Below, one piece after another: positions 45,550 to 54,630 of a stretch of DNA of 64,000 nt (positions are counted from its first letter, which is position 1; the number at the start of each line of letters is the position of its first letter). The notes beneath the pieces are model-generated. The model had not been told where the DNA came from, ran no database searches, and saw only the letters and a list, made by a program, of their open reading frames with translations. A program made the position numbers and the translations under genes. This DNA comes from Aquimarina aquimarini (GTDB lineage Bacteria > Bacteroidota > Bacteroidia > Flavobacteriales > Flavobacteriaceae), in contig NZ_OMKE01000036.1 of the NCBI RefSeq assembly GCF_900299535.1, positions 41,653 through 105,652 of the forward strand, given 5' to 3'.

Positions 45550-46422
45550 TTAATCGTTATCATCTATTTCAATTACAATCCGTTTTGGTTCTAATTGGGA
45601 TTCATTAAAATAGCATTTCCATTTTTGATTTTTCTCTATTCCTTCAATTGTATTTCCATGTTTTATCACAATTCCATTTTCAAAAATATAATGACCATAG
45701 TTATACAAAACACTTGCTATTTGTTGAGGATCATAGTTTGTAAATCGAAATTCAAAATCAGGAAGCCCCAAAGAGTGTAACCCTATCGTATCCATTATCA
45801 TCTCTCCTTCTGTTTCTTGAATATTGAATAAACGTATATTCATAAACACACTTATATTTTGATATTTATTAAGACTACTTCCTTCTAAAAAATCGGTTGG
45901 ATGTAAAATCACTTCACTATTCTTAATCCAAACCGCAGCTGGTTTCATTGCAGCAACAATACTTGATACATATTTTTGAAAATACGCAATTCTTTCTTTA
46001 TACTCCATCTCTCTTGACATCAAATCTGTAAGCAAGATTTCATACGAACATTTTTTGACCGTTTCTTCTGCTTCTGGCCAATTCCATGATTGTTTAAAAG
46101 AAGGTTCTAATTCTGAGTAGTCAATTTTGTTTTCCTCAGGCATAAATATCGTTGCCTGAGCTGGTATAACTCCTTCTACAAATTTCACCTCATAGTCCTT
46201 AAAAAAATAATGTCTTGAATCAGGTGTTTTATTTGTGTTTTCTGGAAACCCTATTTTATCAAATCGTTTTTTTAGTTCCTTTTCTATTTGTTCATCATCA
46301 AAAACAGGTTGACTCTCAAAAAACAATTTTACCATAAGCAACTCAGATGGGTTTTTTAATTGTTGCTCTATTGGTTCTTGCTCTGTTTCTTCTACTTTCT
46401 TTTTTCTTAAAAAATTAAACAT
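45550..46422 (-). CDS. DUF4261 protein
   Basis: A 290-residue soluble protein. From about residue 155, the segments AAVWIKNSEVILHPTDFLEG, FMNIRLFNIQETEGEMIMDTIGLHSLGLPDFEFRF, and GHYIFENGIVIKHGNTIEG match the pattern of DUF4261. The first 50 residues are charged. It lies 5 bases after the PP2C-type gene, so the two are coupled. The family has no assigned function. Confidence 0.7.
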   Translation of the reverse strand: MFNFLRKKKVEETEQEPIEQQLKNPSELLMVKLFFESQPVFDDEQIEKELKKRFDKIGFPENTNKTPDSRHYFFKDYEVKFVEGVIPAQATIFMPEENKIDYSELEPSFKQSWNWPEAEETVKKCSYEILLTDLMSREMEYKERIAYFQKYVSSIVAAMKPAAVWIKNSEVILHPTDFLEGSSLNKYQNISVFMNIRLFNIQETEGEMIMDTIGLHSLGLPDFEFRFTNYDPQQIASVLYNYGHYIFENGIVIKHGNTIEGIEKNQKWKCYFNESQLEPKRIVIEIDDND

Positions 46423-46427
46423 CTTAA

Positions 46428-47174
46428 TTAATTATGGCATTCGTTTTTTATTCTAATAATTGCTATATCATCTGTTACGATATGATTATACATATCTTTT
46501 AATAGCCTTATTTTTCTATCAAGAAAATTATCAAATTCTGAATCTTTATTATCAATCAACAAATATTCAATAATTTCATTTTCTGATTTTTGTTTTGCTT
46601 TGTTTTCAAGGTTTTTAAAAGTAAATATGCCATCTGTACAAATTGATAGATCTTTAAACTCAGAAACCGATTGCTTTTGATGTTGGTTTTTATACCAATC
46701 CTCAAAATTATCTCCTAAATGATATCCAAGATAGTCTGGTTTGTCATTTTGTTCATATTCTATCAATTCACCATCGTTACAAATTAACCCATCTCCTATT
46801 GTCAAAAATTCGGCTTTTGAGTCTTTGGTATTTACAATTCCAATGATCAGTGTTGATAACAATTCATTTGTTTCGAGCCCTAGTTGATTTTTGATTTGTT
46901 TTGTCTCTTCTATTAGTAGCTTGACAACCTCTTTTAGTTTTAATTTTAAATCGACTGTCTTATCAGAAACAAATTCTTCATAAAACTTGTTCTTTGCGAT
47001 ATTTCTTAAGATTTTTCCGTAAAGCATTGATGCAAAAACAGATTCTGTTCCCATGGTACATCCATCTAAAACAGCTATTAATTTTTCGTCTGCGGCTATT
47101 TGCTCATCGACTAAAAAATCTTCACAGTGATTTGTATGAAATTCTCCTATATGTAATGTTTTATATATTTTCAT
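46428..47174 (-). CDS. PP2C-type protein phosphatase
   Basis: A 248-residue protein with PP2C features in order: IAVLDGCTMGT (motif with the metal-binding Asp-Gly), FLTIGDGLI, LSICTDGIFTF (Ser replaced by Cys in the STDG-type motif) and IVTDDIAIIRI with the C-terminal metal Asp. It should remove phosphate from Ser/Thr residues. Several consensus positions vary, so it is an outlying member. It lies between an SRPBCC gene (22 bases upstream) and the DUF4261 gene (5 bases downstream). Confidence 0.75.
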   Translation of the reverse strand: MKIYKTLHIGEFHTNHCEDFLVDEQIAADEKLIAVLDGCTMGTESVFASMLYGKILRNIAKNKFYEEFVSDKTVDLKLKLKEVVKLLIEETKQIKNQLGLETNELLSTLIIGIVNTKDSKAEFLTIGDGLICNDGELIEYEQNDKPDYLGYHLGDNFEDWYKNQHQKQSVSEFKDLSICTDGIFTFKNLENKAKQKSENEIIEYLLIDNKDSEFDNFLDRKIRLLKDMYNHIVTDDIAIIRIKNECHN

Positions 47175-47196
47175 TCAGTTAATTATATCCAAGCAC

Positions 47197-47709
47197 TTAT
47201 ACCTTATTAATATTCTGGAAAATTGCATTTTCCATTTTTTTAAACCAATATAAATCTTCATCTGGTTTAAATGAAAATCTAGTTAATAAACCTGTGATCA
47301 TCATAATCCATGATACTATATTAATTCCTTTAAAATCTCTAAAACTGATACTAAACTTTTGTTCTTCAGATATTAATGTGCCTTGATCAAGTTTATTTAA
47401 CTCATAAGTAGAACTATTTTTTATACCTGCCTGATATCGAACGGTTCTTAGCCTTTTATTGATATCTGATTGCACTATTTGGCACTTTACTATATCTCCC
47501 GAACAATCTTCTCCTGTATGCACTTCTACCCAATATGCTCCTTTTTCTATCTTAAAATCACTCTCTATTTTATTATAAAAACAAGGATCTTTTGTAAACT
47601 CTTCAATATATTTTGGGTGTATTAAAAATTCCCAAACCTGTTCTGGTTGGTATTTACTTAGAAAGTAAACTATCGTTTTTCTATATTTTCTCTGACTCCT
47701 AATTATCAA
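47197..47709 (-). CDS. SRPBCC (START-like) protein
   Basis: A 170-residue protein with the SRPBCC pattern: SKYQPEQVWEFLIHPKYIEEF, then GDIVKCQIVQSD, and an amphipathic C-terminal helix near KKMENAIFQ. Such proteins bind hydrophobic ligands. The only start codon in frame near the beginning is TTG at 47709, overlapping the upstream gene's TGA, because an in-frame stop lies 7 codons earlier. It is coupled to the lipoprotein gene before it and followed by the PP2C gene. Confidence 0.68.
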   Translation of the reverse strand: MIIRSQRKYRKTIVYFLSKYQPEQVWEFLIHPKYIEEFTKDPCFYNKIESDFKIEKGAYWVEVHTGEDCSGDIVKCQIVQSDINKRLRTVRYQAGIKNSSTYELNKLDQGTLISEEQKFSISFRDFKGINIVSWIMMITGLLTRFSFKPDEDLYWFKKMENAIFQNINKV

Positions 47710-48518
47710 GATTTCATAACAATAGAACTACTTACAATAGAATTTGAGTTTAAATAATCATATTCTTCTTCATAAAAATGAAATGTGTTCTCATCCAAAA
47801 CTTTTACCGTAAGAAAAAATATATCTTTCTTCTTACGCCTCATATGACTATCAGAAGGCCTTGTTTCTTTGATTGTATTGGCATCTACGAATTCCCAAGT
47901 ACCTTTTATTACCTCATCTCCAGATTGATCTGTATAAGTTCCATCAGATAAATACTTTTTCCATCGTTTATTATTGTTGTTAAATATTTTAACTGTTGTT
48001 TCGTCAAATTCTCTTTTTACAAACGTTTTATTAGTCTCTTGTATTACAGAAATTAGAGGTTCTACATCTTTTATATTAATTGCCTTGTTCAATATTTGCT
48101 TTGCCAATGCTACATTCTCTTCAGAGTTATCAGGAATTTCTAATTGAAATGCATATTCTCTTATCTTCCATTTATTAGCACAGAGTAATCTTGTTTTATT
48201 TTGCACTTCCCTTTTTAAAACCTCTGCTTCTACTCTCTCCTCTTCTTTTCGTTGTTCCTGTTCTATTTCTTGTTGTCGCTCATATGCTATACTTTCTGAT
48301 TCTATCAAAAGGGCTTTGTATGTTTTACCAGTCAACACTCCACCAATCTCCTCTAATTCGGTGATATGTTTTTTTAATTGTTTTAATTCTTGTTTCGTTA
48401 TTTGTTTGGAAACTTCTAGTAGATCCTCTTCTTTTGATGAGTGTTTATATTGCTTTTCTAATCCAGATTGGCAGGAGATAAAAATCAATGCCAAAGCTAT
48501 AATTATTGTTTTATACAT
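47706..48518 (-). CDS. Lipoprotein with an N-terminal coiled coil
   Basis: A 270-residue protein with a signal peptide and lipobox FISC (Cys16). A charged helix (about 27-110, rich in Glu, Lys and Gln) looks like a coiled coil. The C-terminal part (from about 165) is beta-rich with FNNNNKRWKKYLSDGTYTDQSG and GTWEFVDANTIKE, like a lipocalin-type fold. Family not named. It heads the operon that leads on through the SRPBCC and PP2C genes. Confidence 0.6.
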   Translation of the reverse strand: MYKTIIIALALIFISCQSGLEKQYKHSSKEEDLLEVSKQITKQELKQLKKHITELEEIGGVLTGKTYKALLIESESIAYERQQEIEQEQRKEEERVEAEVLKREVQNKTRLLCANKWKIREYAFQLEIPDNSEENVALAKQILNKAINIKDVEPLISVIQETNKTFVKREFDETTVKIFNNNNKRWKKYLSDGTYTDQSGDEVIKGTWEFVDANTIKETRPSDSHMRRKKKDIFFLTVKVLDENTFHFYEEEYDYLNSNSIVSSSIVMKS

Positions 48519-48647
48519 GGTCTAACCTAATATTTTTATATAATAGCTGGTCCCATAGTTCTTATTCGAGATACAGCTTTATATACTTGATTAGGTTTAT
48601 AAAAAACATAACAGCTTTTTTTTCAATCAAAAAGATTTAAACCACTT

Positions 48648-50168
48648 CTATCGTATAAAAATCATTTTGGCAATCTTACCTTCTTTTATTTCATAAATAG
48701 CTGCTAGGCTAAAATTATCCCCATTAGTAGTCAAATACTCCTCGTCTATTACGATATTACCTATAACAATTCGGTTTTTGATTTCACTATGCAAATCAGG
48801 AATTTTTGCAAACAAATCTGTATACATTGATCGTAATTGTATTTTCCCTTTGAATTGTAGTTTATTTGGATAGTCATATGCTTTTATAGTATCAGAAAAA
48901 GTCTTTACAAAAGTATCCATATCTTTTGCATTATAGGCTATTAATTGTTGCTCTACAATATCACTGGCATCTGTAATTTTTCCATTATTATAGATAAAAG
49001 TTACACCACTGATTTTTCCATTTTTTACTTCATAAATAACACCTTGGTGATGTTGTTTTTCATTCACATCTGCACGTTCTTCATCGATCACTTTATTTCC
49101 CATGACAATACGCTTTACAACCTCTACATTTGCTCTATTTTTATTGGAAAAGAATTCTTGATAATCTGATTTTAACTTATCCTTACCAACATAAAGAGTG
49201 TCATGCGGATAATTACGTACGATTACATTATCAGAATAACAGGAAACAAAATCTTCTAAACTACCTTTATTAAAGAATTCTATTTGTTTTTGAACTATCT
49301 CTACAGGAGATTCTTCTGATACTATGGCTATATACTTACTATCTGGACTTACTGCAATTCTTGAAATCTCATTGATTTCTTTCTCTTTAAAACTATGCAA
49401 TACTTTCCAGTCTTTGTCTGTTTCTGGATTAAACCCAACAATGTTCTTGCCTAATGACATAAGTATTGTACCATCTGCCAACCAACACATATCTTCAATT
49501 TTAATGGATATTGCTTTAATTTCTTTTGTTTCTCCAGAAATAGGGTTTATAGATTTGATTACCCATTTTTTATGTTCTTTACTTATAAAACTTATTAAAT
49601 CTGAATTAGGAATTTTATGTAGTGATCGCCCTACATTCTTTTGCAAGGTATCATTCGTTTTATTTTTTAAATTAGACACAACTAGATCCATTCTATCATC
49701 TACCAAAACAGAGGACACCAGAATATCTTTATTGTACCAAACATGATACCCGACTTTTAGATCTTTTAGTAATATACTAGACTTACCACTCTTCAAATTA
49801 TATTCATACAACCGCTGTAGTCCACTAGTGTCTAACCTTATAGCAGAAACAGTTTCTCTACCTGGTATTTTTATAGGTGAATACTCACCGCCCAAAGGTG
49901 TATTTGAAACCCAAGTGGTTGTTCCTTCTTTTATATTGTATAATGCAATGTCTGTTTGCTTATTTCTGGTAGAAGAAAAAAGAATCGTATTATCGTCATA
50001 AAATGACGGCTGGTTATCATACCCTTCATTATTAGAAATATTTACAGGGTTTATCAATTTAATTTTTTCATTTGTATCTCTATAATTGATCAGATACACT
50101 TCTGTATTAGATTGAGAAAATAAGGAAACGTATATAGTAAGAAATACTAGGGTAATTTGATTTTTCAT
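48648..50168 (-). CDS. TolB-like beta-propeller fused to two NTF2-like domains
   Basis: A 506-residue protein with a signal peptide (about 1-19). Residues 25-285 look like a TolB/WD40 (PD40) propeller with recurring FYDDNTILFSSTRN and VSPDSKYIAIVSE segments. Residues 290-395 and 400-506 are two NTF2/SnoaL-like domains, each with FFNKGSLEDFV- or IAYNAKDMDTFV-like openings. The first domain ends DGKI-like before the next repeat starts. No catalytic residues could be assigned. The gene stands apart, with 129 bases to the operon below. Confidence 0.7.
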   Translation of the reverse strand: MKNQITLVFLTIYVSLFSQSNTEVYLINYRDTNEKIKLINPVNISNNEGYDNQPSFYDDNTILFSSTRNKQTDIALYNIKEGTTTWVSNTPLGGEYSPIKIPGRETVSAIRLDTSGLQRLYEYNLKSGKSSILLKDLKVGYHVWYNKDILVSSVLVDDRMDLVVSNLKNKTNDTLQKNVGRSLHKIPNSDLISFISKEHKKWVIKSINPISGETKEIKAISIKIEDMCWLADGTILMSLGKNIVGFNPETDKDWKVLHSFKEKEINEISRIAVSPDSKYIAIVSEESPVEIVQKQIEFFNKGSLEDFVSCYSDNVIVRNYPHDTLYVGKDKLKSDYQEFFSNKNRANVEVVKRIVMGNKVIDEERADVNEKQHHQGVIYEVKNGKISGVTFIYNNGKITDASDIVEQQLIAYNAKDMDTFVKTFSDTIKAYDYPNKLQFKGKIQLRSMYTDLFAKIPDLHSEIKNRIVIGNIVIDEEYLTTNGDNFSLAAIYEIKEGKIAKMIFIR

Positions 50169-50919
50169 ATAGCAGTGCAGTAGCTTGATTTATATTTTGA
50201 ATTACTGAATAGCGTAATGGCTACAGCTATCCATAAAATATCAGACTAAAGATAGTATTAATTTAAAAATACCTTTATCATCTATTTTTTCGGTGCAAAT
50301 TAAATATCAACTTTTATTATACCAATAAAAAAGAGCACCTGTTTCTATCATGACAAACAATTAATAACATGATATAGCAAAGTACTCTTCTCTTAGTTTA
50401 ACACTGTAAAAATATGGTTATACCATTTTAGATAAATTCAAGTGAAAAATAGTACTCAAAAGAATATCTTAAAAGGATTTCTATAGTATCCTAAATTTAT
50501 AAATTTAAATCACTGGTATTCGTGTTTTATTAAAAAATCGATACTTATAAATAGTACTGTACACAAAATCGGGTAAGTTATTCTCATAACTATTTATTTT
50601 TATTCACTAAGTAAGATTATAATACTCCGAATTTTGTCTCAAAACAAAGGTTCATTTCAAAAGAATACTTCATGGGTTTGCCCCGAGACAGTTTACTTGA
50701 ATCTAAATAATACGCAAACTTAAAAGAGAATACCTTTTACAAAATGACGTATATAGGATAAAAAAAGACGTGTTTAAAAAAAACATTCTTTCTTCTACCA
50801 ATTATACTTTAAACTTATTGCAATAAAATATTAGTTCATCTCATTTTTCAAAAGAAAAATAGTATTAAGGACTCATTACAACTATAAAATTGCTATATCC
50901 AAGGTAAAAGGTAATCGTT
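50169..50919. other. Intergenic stretch without a gene
   Basis: About 750 bases, strongly AT-rich, with no credible open frame. It contains the inverted repeat at 50636-50689, whose right arm (CCCCGAGAC) is unusually GC-rich for the surroundings. Otherwise I see nothing in it. Confidence 0.5.
50636..50689 (-). repeat. Inverted repeat with four consecutive G-U pairs as RNA
   Basis: On the minus strand GTCTCGGGGCAAA (50689-50677) can pair with TTTGTTTTGAGAC (50648-50636), 13 pairs with four G-U in the middle, around a 28-base loop. In DNA or on the plus strand the same positions mismatch, so if it is an RNA structure it is read from the minus strand. It has no T-run. Confidence 0.3.
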
Positions 50920-51375
50920 TTATTTTTGAAGATACTCTTCGAGTCTGGTAAAAACAGATCCCCATCCATTCAAAATACCCATTTTTTTCTGTTGCTCACA
51001 ATAGGCAGCTGTTGCATGAATTACATTAAAAGTAAAATTGGTTTTATCTCCATCCTCTTCAAACAGTGCCTGTATTTCTACACCTTCTGTCATTGGCTTA
51101 AAGTTGGCAGAAGAAATTATCTTTTTGAGTTCGATAATAACAGAATAAACTCCATCAGAGATAAACTCATTTCCATCGGGCATTTGCATCGTATATTTCC
51201 ATGCACCTCCTTCTCTAAAATCATGCACTATCACTTTGGTTTCCATCCCTTTTGGCCCCCACCATTGTGCAATATGCTCTGGTTGCGTCCAAGCTTGCCA
51301 TACCAATCCTACAGGAGCATTAAAAGTTCTTTCTATGGTCACTGTGCGATCATTGGTTTCATTTGTTTTACTCAT
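50920..51375 (-). CDS. AHSA1-type SRPBCC protein
   Basis: A 151-residue protein with the AHSA1-like pattern TIERTFNAPVGLVWQAWTQPEHIAQWWGPKGMET and GGAWKYTMQMPDGNEF. The ligand-binding fold is clear; the ligand is unknown. It overlaps the ArsR-type regulator gene by 8 bases, a widespread pairing in which the regulator controls the AHSA1-type gene. Confidence 0.87.
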   Translation of the reverse strand: MSKTNETNDRTVTIERTFNAPVGLVWQAWTQPEHIAQWWGPKGMETKVIVHDFREGGAWKYTMQMPDGNEFISDGVYSVIIELKKIISSANFKPMTEGVEIQALFEEDGDKTNFTFNVIHATAAYCEQQKKMGILNGWGSVFTRLEEYLQK

Positions 51376-51697
51376 CGTTTTTATTTTTTGTTTGTAATTT
51401 CATTAAATAACTCTCAAAAGAATCTAATTTCTCCTCCCATAATTTTCTATACTGTTCTATCCATTCTGCTACTGGAAGTAAATTTTGGGGTTGAATTTGG
51501 CAATACCGTTCTCTTCCTTTTTTATGGATAACAACAATTCCGCATTCACTCAATATTTTTATATGATTAGAAACGGCTGGGCGACTGATATCAAAGTTTT
51601 CGGCAACAGAATTTACGGTCAATTCCTGATTTGCCAATAACCCTATTATATCTCTTCTTACTGGATCAGCAATTGCTTGAAAAACATCTCTTCTCAT
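51368..51697 (-). CDS. ArsR-family transcriptional regulator
   Basis: From the ATG at 51697 the product has 109 residues beginning MRRDVFQAIADPVRRDIIGLLANQ. A winged helix-turn-helix follows (VNSVAENFDISRPAVSNHIKIL, then the wing KKGRERYCQI). The longer frame from 51763 would begin inside the operator. There is no Cys metal motif, so it is not a metal sensor. It probably represses its own transcription through the dyads at 51705-51748. Confidence 0.87.
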   Translation of the reverse strand: MRRDVFQAIADPVRRDIIGLLANQELTVNSVAENFDISRPAVSNHIKILSECGIVVIHKKGRERYCQIQPQNLLPVAEWIEQYRKLWEEKLDSFESYLMKLQTKNKNDE

Positions 51698-51704
51698 TCT
51701 TATA

Positions 51705-51748
51705 TGTAATCGATTGGTTACAAATATATACGTAACCATTTGATTACA
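51705..51748. promoter_or_regulatory. Nested dyad operator of the ArsR/AHSA1 pair
   Basis: Two inverted repeats share one centre (51726.5): inner GGTTAC / GTAACC (51716-51721 and 51732-51737) and outer TGTAATC / GATTACA (51705-51711 and 51742-51748). The half-sites are about one helical turn apart. The site lies 8 bases before the regulator's start. Confidence 0.6.
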
Positions 51749-52131
51749 CAAATAATTAAACAACTTATTTATATTCTTTTATCAATATAAATTAGCTGCT
51801 ATTTTTATTTAATTACTCTTTACAACCATAAAAACTTGTTATTTTTCTTACTTATATCATCTAATAAGTAGATACATGTAGATAAGTATTATTTTATCTA
51901 TATAAGAAACAATTGTATAAGCATATAAGCACATTAGCACGCTAAAACAGTTTATTACAAATTATTTTAACTACTGTTATTCTAAAACTGAAGTTATCAT
52001 AACATTTACTTGTTTTAGTATTAATTAAGATTCAAAATACAACTAGGGTAAATTAAATTTCAATTCAGAAAAATAACTATTGATTTACATTGACTCTAAA
52101 CTATTTATTATCTTTCAAATAAAATCAATCC
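51749..52131. other. Intergenic stretch between divergent genes
   Basis: About 380 AT-rich bases between the ArsR operator and the serine-hydrolase gene. TATCTTTC at 52109-52116 is one base off the -7 consensus for the latter, but leaves a very short leader. No gene or other element was seen. Confidence 0.4.
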
Positions 52132-53235
52132 ATGAAGAACTGTTTAATATTAGTAGTTTTAATTAGCTTTTTTAGTTGTAAAAAAGAATCTAATACCTCT
52201 ACTGAGAAATTCAAGGTTCTAAATTATCTTGAAAAGATAATGGAAAAAGAAGGCATTCCAGGATTACAGGTTACTGTAATTAAAAACAATAAAATTATTT
52301 TATCTGAAAATTTAGGTATTGCAAATGTACCTTTTTCCGTAGCTGTCAAAGAAAACACCATTTTCTCAATCAACTCAATAGCCAAAGTTTTTGCTTCTAC
52401 AGCAATTTTACAACTAGAAGAAAGAAATAAACTAGTATTATCTGATTCTATTTCTAAACATATATCTAATCTACCTAACAAATGGAGGTCTATTACAATA
52501 CGGCAGCTACTTAGTCATACATCAGGATTACCAGATATTGAAGATCCATATAAGGATGAATTAATCGGTGGTAAAGGTCAGGATTCTGCTTGGGTCGCAG
52601 TTCAAAAGATGCCTCTACAATTTAAATCAGGAGAAGAATTTAATTATAATGCTACTAATTATTTATTAATTCAAAAAATTATAGAAAAACATGGTAATGT
52701 TCCTTTTGAAGAGTTTGTCAAAACAAATCAATTTGACGTAGCTGGTATGAAACAAACAATCTATGGAAATTCTTTTGATGTAAAAGAAAATAAATCTCCT
52801 ACATATTGCTATTATTATAAAGATAAAACTACAGGTGAGTATATAAAAGGAACTAATCTAATAGAGGTTAATGAGGAGTTCCCCTCCAATTTAAGAGCTG
52901 ATGCTGGAGTGTTTACTACAGCTAATGAAATGGCTAAATGGATTATTTCTCTTCAATCTGGAAAATTATTACAAAAAGCAAGTATTGATAAAATGTGGAC
53001 TCCTGTTAAACTAAATAATGGAAAATACGGAGATTTTACAGGGATTTTAAATACTTATGCTTTAGGTTGGCCAGTAATAAAAAGAGAAAAACATCTAGGG
53101 GTATCACCATTTGGAGGTGGACGAGCTTCTTTTACAATTTACCCAAAAGATAATCTATCCATCATCTTATTTACAAATTTATCAGGAATACCAACTTATG
53201 AAATGGTTGATCAAATTTCTAAATTTTATTTTTGA
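52132..53235 (+). CDS. Serine hydrolase lipoprotein (beta-lactamase/class C family)
   Basis: A 367-residue protein with a signal peptide and lipobox FFSC (Cys16). The serine-hydrolase signature SIAK (S82, K85) is followed by RQLLSHTSGLPD, the YNATNY segment, and near the C-terminus FGGGRASFTIYP (the KTG-equivalent region). Members include esterases, D-aminopeptidases and peptidases besides beta-lactamases; the specific activity is open. It is followed after 75 bases by a cupin gene. Confidence 0.85.
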   Translation: MKNCLILVVLISFFSCKKESNTSTEKFKVLNYLEKIMEKEGIPGLQVTVIKNNKIILSENLGIANVPFSVAVKENTIFSINSIAKVFASTAILQLEERNKLVLSDSISKHISNLPNKWRSITIRQLLSHTSGLPDIEDPYKDELIGGKGQDSAWVAVQKMPLQFKSGEEFNYNATNYLLIQKIIEKHGNVPFEEFVKTNQFDVAGMKQTIYGNSFDVKENKSPTYCYYYKDKTTGEYIKGTNLIEVNEEFPSNLRADAGVFTTANEMAKWIISLQSGKLLQKASIDKMWTPVKLNNGKYGDFTGILNTYALGWPVIKREKHLGVSPFGGGRASFTIYPKDNLSIILFTNLSGIPTYEMVDQISKFYF

Positions 53236-53310
53236 AAATAAAAACTATACCATCATCTAAATATGAAAATTAAATCTTTTATAAAAAGATCAAATCAAAA
53301 CATATAGTCT

Positions 53311-53850
53311 ATGTCAGTAGGTAATAACAGATTCTCGAACCCTATTATAAAAGATGAGATTGAAGTACTTAATGAATCTAAAGAGAAATTGATTTTTAAA
53401 ACTTTCTTAAAACCAAACGGGGGTCAGTCTAGACTTCATTACCACACTAAAATCACTGAAAAATTTAAAATAATTGAAGGAGAGTTACATGTAATTTTAA
53501 ATAATGATAAAAGAATACTCAAACCAAATAATGAAGTATTAATCAAAGAATTTGATACGCACCAATTTTATAATAAATCAGATAAGAATGTCGTCTTCGA
53601 AGTAGAAATTACTCCTGCTAGGCATATAAAAAAAGCACTACAAATAATTTATGGATTAGCAAAAGATGGTAAGGTTTACAAAAGCGGTATGCCTAAAAAT
53701 ATATTTTATATGGCAATTGGATTAAATATGATGGATGCCTATATCCCAGAAGCTCCAAGAATTATTCAAAAACTAGGCATTTCAATACTGGCTGCAATTG
53801 GTAGAATCATTGGTTTAGAAAAAAAATTAATGTTACAGTATTGTAATTAG
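53311..53850 (+). CDS. Cupin-domain protein
   Basis: A 179-residue protein with one cupin domain (residues 25-110): HYHTKITEKFKIIEGELHVILNN, then LIKEFDTHQFYNKSDKNVVFEVEI. The His residues of the first motif and His of the second can bind a metal. The C-terminal 70 residues include two hydrophobic stretches (PKNIFYMAIGLNMM and ISILAAIGRIIGL) that could touch a membrane. The function is unknown. Confidence 0.75.
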   Translation: MSVGNNRFSNPIIKDEIEVLNESKEKLIFKTFLKPNGGQSRLHYHTKITEKFKIIEGELHVILNNDKRILKPNNEVLIKEFDTHQFYNKSDKNVVFEVEITPARHIKKALQIIYGLAKDGKVYKSGMPKNIFYMAIGLNMMDAYIPEAPRIIQKLGISILAAIGRIIGLEKKLMLQYCN

Positions 53851-53866
53851 TTCCTAACATAAAGGC

Positions 53867-54562
53867 ATGTATTCAAAAAAAATAATCTTACTGATATGGC
53901 TCTCTGTTATAACATTATCTTGTAAACAGCACTCACAAAATAATCAAAACAACCATACAAATCTTGTACACAAAAAGGACAGTCTCTCAAAAGATACTAT
54001 AACTCAACATAGAACAAACCGTATGCATCAATTAAAACATAGAATTGATAGTACCAACAAATCCCTTGAATGGAAAAAACTATCCAGTGGACTTTGGAGT
54101 TCTAATAGAGGAGATATCGGTTTTAAAACAAGAGAAGGAACAGCAGAAGGAATTTTTATTGACAAATACATTATACAAGTATGTTGTGAGGGAGAGTCCA
54201 TGCGCACTGTGGTAGACACCTTGACATTTAAGTATCTCGGAAGTTCTTTTTACAAAGATAAAAACCACATCTATACACATTACGATATGGCAGATGGCGG
54301 GAACTTTTGGATTGTAGAAGATGCCGATGTAGCTACATTCAAGGTTATAGGAGATTGTTATGCCAGAGACAAACACCATATTTTTGGAGAAAGAGCAATG
54401 GTGATGGATTCTGTAGACTACAAAACATTCAAAACCAAAAAAGGAATTGGGTGTTTTGCCAAAGATAAAAACGGATATTATTTCTGGGATAGTAAAATTG
54501 AAGTAACAGAGATCACCGATAGCGAAGTAAAAAAAGTGCTAACAGTTTTACAACCATTATAA
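53867..54562 (+). CDS. DKNYY-family lipoprotein
   Basis: A 231-residue protein with a signal peptide and lipobox LSC (Cys19). From about residue 120 it has repeats in the DKNYY style: FYKDKNHIYTHYDM, CYARDKHHIFGERAMVMDSVDYKTF, and CFAKDKNGYYFWDSKIE. This family is known mostly from surface lipoproteins without a described function. It lies 16 bases after the cupin gene. Confidence 0.75.
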   Translation: MYSKKIILLIWLSVITLSCKQHSQNNQNNHTNLVHKKDSLSKDTITQHRTNRMHQLKHRIDSTNKSLEWKKLSSGLWSSNRGDIGFKTREGTAEGIFIDKYIIQVCCEGESMRTVVDTLTFKYLGSSFYKDKNHIYTHYDMADGGNFWIVEDADVATFKVIGDCYARDKHHIFGERAMVMDSVDYKTFKTKKGIGCFAKDKNGYYFWDSKIEVTEITDSEVKKVLTVLQPL

Positions 54563-54630
54563 ATACTCTAGTTTAACAAAGCGCAGGTATTACCTTACTT
54601 TAGAGATACTATCTATAAAACTGTCAAAAC

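Noticed and set aside
50636..50700. End of an insertion sequence
   Set aside because: No transposase or target duplication lies nearby, and the arms are imperfect in DNA; kept only as an unexplained repeat.
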